Assembly (NCBI GenBank): GCA_903893795.1
Contig: CAITNO010000055.1
Span: 83,610-147,609 of the forward strand
Length of the DNA: 64,000 bases
From: Candidatus Hydrogenedentota bacterium
GTDB lineage: Bacteria; Hydrogenedentota; Hydrogenedentia; Hydrogenedentales; CAITNO01
Reading direction: 5' to 3'
Shown here piece after piece: positions 62,406 to 64,000 of the stretch; within the stretch, counting starts at the first letter, position 1; each line of letters starts with the position of its first letter. A program made the translations under genes and the position numbers. The notes under the pieces are model-generated. The model ran no database searches, was not told the origin of the DNA, and saw only the letters and a list, made by a program, of their open reading frames with translations.

Positions 62406-63641
62406 ATGTTCAACCCCCATGTGCGCCTGTATCTGGCAGGCTTTATCCTCGATTTCGCGATCATGACCGCCATAACGGTCATTCCGTTCTACATCTACAA
62501 CCAGCTCGGCGGCGATGAGATGATGTCCGGCCTCTTTGGCGGGGTCCAGTCGGTGCTGTATGCGGGCACCTGCCTGGTTTCCTCGCGCTATGTTGGCCGG
62601 TCGCAGCACGGGCTGCGCTGGGCCTATGCGGGCCTGCTGATCTACCTGGTGTTCCTGCCGTCCATGCTGCTGTCGCGCAATCCATGGGTCGCCGGGGGGC
62701 TGAGCGCCCTGGCCTGGGCGGGGCTGGCGATTGTGTGGCCGGCCTTCTACTCCTGGTTTGGCGCCGACCCCGATCCCGCACGCCGACAGAAGAGCCTGGG
62801 CTGGTTCAACATCGCCTGGAGCGGCGGATTCACCGTCAGTCCGCTCTTTGCCGGGCCGCTCTACGACCACGCCTACTGGATGCCCTTTGCGGTTGTCTTT
62901 ATTGGCACGGGCGTGGCGCTGTTGCTGGTCTGGTCGCTGCCGCGCGAACGCGACTATTTCGGCGTGCCCGCCCATGAAGACGCCAACGATGAGACCCCCG
63001 TCGACTGGAAAAGCGAAACCTTTCTGTACGCCTCCTGGATGGCCACGCTGGTCGCCAACATCATCATGGGCGTCATGCGCTCCGTCTATCCCAAGCGGGT
63101 AAACGACCTGGTCGCCGCCGGTCAACTGCGCATCTTCTTTGAAGGCAGCCCCGCCGGTTTCCTCACGGTCGACGCGGCCACCAAGTATTCCTGGCTGGCC
63201 TTTGCCTGCTCCCTGTTCACGGTGCTTATTTTCCTCTACTTCGGCCACTCTGTTGTGTGGCGGCACCGCTTGGGCTGGCTGATCGGCATCCAGGTGGCCG
63301 CCGGTGCGGCCTTCTGGACCCTGTCCACCACCACCAGTCTGGCCGTGATGCTCATTGCCTTTGCGCTGGGCGGCGCGGCGCTTGGCGTGGGCTTCTTTTC
63401 CAGCGTGTACTACAGCGTGGCGAACCCCCGCCTCAAGCACCGGCGCGCCGCCATCAACGAGGGTGCGGTGGGTGTGGGCGGTTTCTTTGGCAGTGTGGTG
63501 TTCGGCTGGCTCGCCAACCGCCACGGCATGGCCTTCCCCTTCCAGTGGTCGCCCCTGTTCATCGGCGCCGCCATCCTGTTCCAGTTCTGGCTCGTCCGCC
63601 ACGGCGCCCGTCGCGTGGCGCGGATGCAGCGGTCGGCGTGA
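62406..63641 (+). CDS. MFS transporter
   Basis: The 411 residues have 12 predicted membrane helices, with a central loop near 180-215 (RDYFGVPAHEDANDETPVDW). The first half includes QSVLYAGTCLVSSRYVGRSQ, then HGLRWAYAG, where the loop between helices 2 and 3 carries the usual basic residues. NFNIAW-like SLGWFNIAWSGGFTVSPLFA is typical of a sugar-porter-like or YwfM-like subgroup. The ATG at 62406 has no strong ribosome-binding site. It follows an oxidoreductase gene, which hints at a carbohydrate substrate, but this is unproven. Confidence 0.85.
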   Translation: MFNPHVRLYLAGFILDFAIMTAITVIPFYIYNQLGGDEMMSGLFGGVQSVLYAGTCLVSSRYVGRSQHGLRWAYAGLLIYLVFLPSMLLSRNPWVAGGLSALAWAGLAIVWPAFYSWFGADPDPARRQKSLGWFNIAWSGGFTVSPLFAGPLYDHAYWMPFAVVFIGTGVALLLVWSLPRERDYFGVPAHEDANDETPVDWKSETFLYASWMATLVANIIMGVMRSVYPKRVNDLVAAGQLRIFFEGSPAGFLTVDAATKYSWLAFACSLFTVLIFLYFGHSVVWRHRLGWLIGIQVAAGAAFWTLSTTTSLAVMLIAFALGGAALGVGFFSSVYYSVANPRLKHRRAAINEGAVGVGGFFGSVVFGWLANRHGMAFPFQWSPLFIGAAILFQFWLVRHGARRVARMQRSA

Positions 63642-63671
63642 AGCGGTCAAACTGAAGCCCGAAGCTAGGCC

Positions 63672-63738
63672 AACATCCCCCTAAATCCGCCTTCCGTCTT
63701 CGCCAAGGCAGCTTCGGCGGACACGTCAAAGTGGGACT
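63672..63738. repeat. Repeat family 2 linker-type copy
   Basis: CCAACATCCCCCTAAATC, then CAAGGCAGCTTCGGCGGACA. It matches the linker in the array inside the GT-C gene (GGCAACATCCCCCTAAATC and AACGCAGCTTCGGCAGACGC). Confidence 0.7.
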
Positions 63739-63787
63739 TAAAACCGCGCCATGTCCGGCCGTGCCAAACCATCCGTCCCAAGCCGCC

Positions 63788-63818
63788 CCGTCATTCCCGT
63801 GCAAGGGGCTTTCCAATA
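63788..63818. repeat. Repeat family 1, half-element
   Basis: CCGTCATTCCCGTGCAAGGG, then GCTTTCCA. It is a diverged single arm next to a complete copy. Confidence 0.6.
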
Positions 63819-63844
63819 AGGCCAGAACACCAAGGCCGCCCTCT

Positions 63845-63930
63845 CCGTCATTCCCGCGCAGGCGGGAATCCATGACCTCGCGCCAGTCGCCCGCGCAACC
63901 GCGTGGATCCCCGCTTTCGCGGGGATGACG
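63845..63930. repeat. Repeat family 1, composite element
   Basis: CCGTCATTCCCGCGCAGGCG on the left and CGCTTTCGCGGGGATGACGG on the right. Same plan and size as the copy at 40998-41084. The remaining bases to the window end hold no supported gene. Confidence 0.85.
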
Positions 63931-64000
63931 GGACTGTTCGCCTGTCGAAATACTATGGCAACTGAAAACCCGCCGCCTCTTCCGGTGCGACCGTCTTGCG

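Noticed and set aside
63954..64000. Possible gene start at the right edge (ATG at 63954, reading ATENPPPLPVRP)
   Set aside because: It has no Shine-Dalgarno and only 15 codons are visible, so it cannot be supported.

Overview
The window is a GC-rich bacterial chromosome segment. Shine-Dalgarno sites are common, several proteins carry twin-arginine (Tat) or lipoprotein signals, and there is a bactofilin/M23 envelope operon. It also has many Gfo/Idh/MocA oxidoreductases, a ThuA-HEAT protein and GH99/WbsX-type glycan enzymes. This mix suggests an uncultured, polysaccharide-degrading lineage near Planctomycetota, Lentisphaerota or Hydrogenedentota. The placement is inferred from gene content only. 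No rRNA or tRNA was seen.

Layout. 1-5.7 kb: start of a secreted protein, a ComEA-like DNA-uptake protein, then parA-parB-serS-sirtuin-TPR on the + strand. 5.7-8.4 kb: dnaX with the SRP RNA gene upstream, and a Phd/RelE toxin-antitoxin pair. 8.6-20.6 kb: a Tat-exported oxidoreductase, a 1402-residue SNF2 ATPase, ftsK with a RodZ-like partner, a 5'-nucleotidase-like phosphatase and a GH99 enzyme. 20.6-24.5 kb: a YhhN-type membrane enzyme, the M23 peptidase-bactofilin-mnmA operon with a near-consensus promoter, and upstream a candidate structured RNA. 24.5-33.4 kb: accessory metabolism, namely a CobW GTPase next to a UroD-type methyltransferase fused to a thioredoxin-like domain, a sugar isomerase, oxidoreductases (one only a remnant), a nucleoside hydrolase and HicBA. 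33.5-41.6 kb: a glycine-zipper lipoprotein, a GT-C/TPR membrane protein, a glycosyltransferase, mnmG, purE and a deoxyribosyltransferase-like protein. 41.7-56.8 kb: an apparently inactive GH3 protein, a hemolysin III protein, ThuA-HEAT with an oxidoreductase, a protein kinase, a GH98-like secreted protein, RtcB-Nudix, a TPR protein and a WbsX enzyme. 56.8-64 kb: a membrane protein, an SPFH/membrane/TM2 cassette, a gene-poor stretch with strong hairpins, an oxidoreductase and an MFS transporter.

The most unusual aspect is dispersed palindromic repeats. At least four families recur between genes. Two have entered coding genes without breaking the frame: about 60 codons in the CobW GTPase and about 105 codons in the GT-C protein. 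Other points of interest are the unassigned structured RNA near 24.4 kb, the RtcB-Nudix pair, the UroD-thioredoxin/CobW pair, the SPFH-TM2 cassette and the GH3 protein lacking its catalytic residues.
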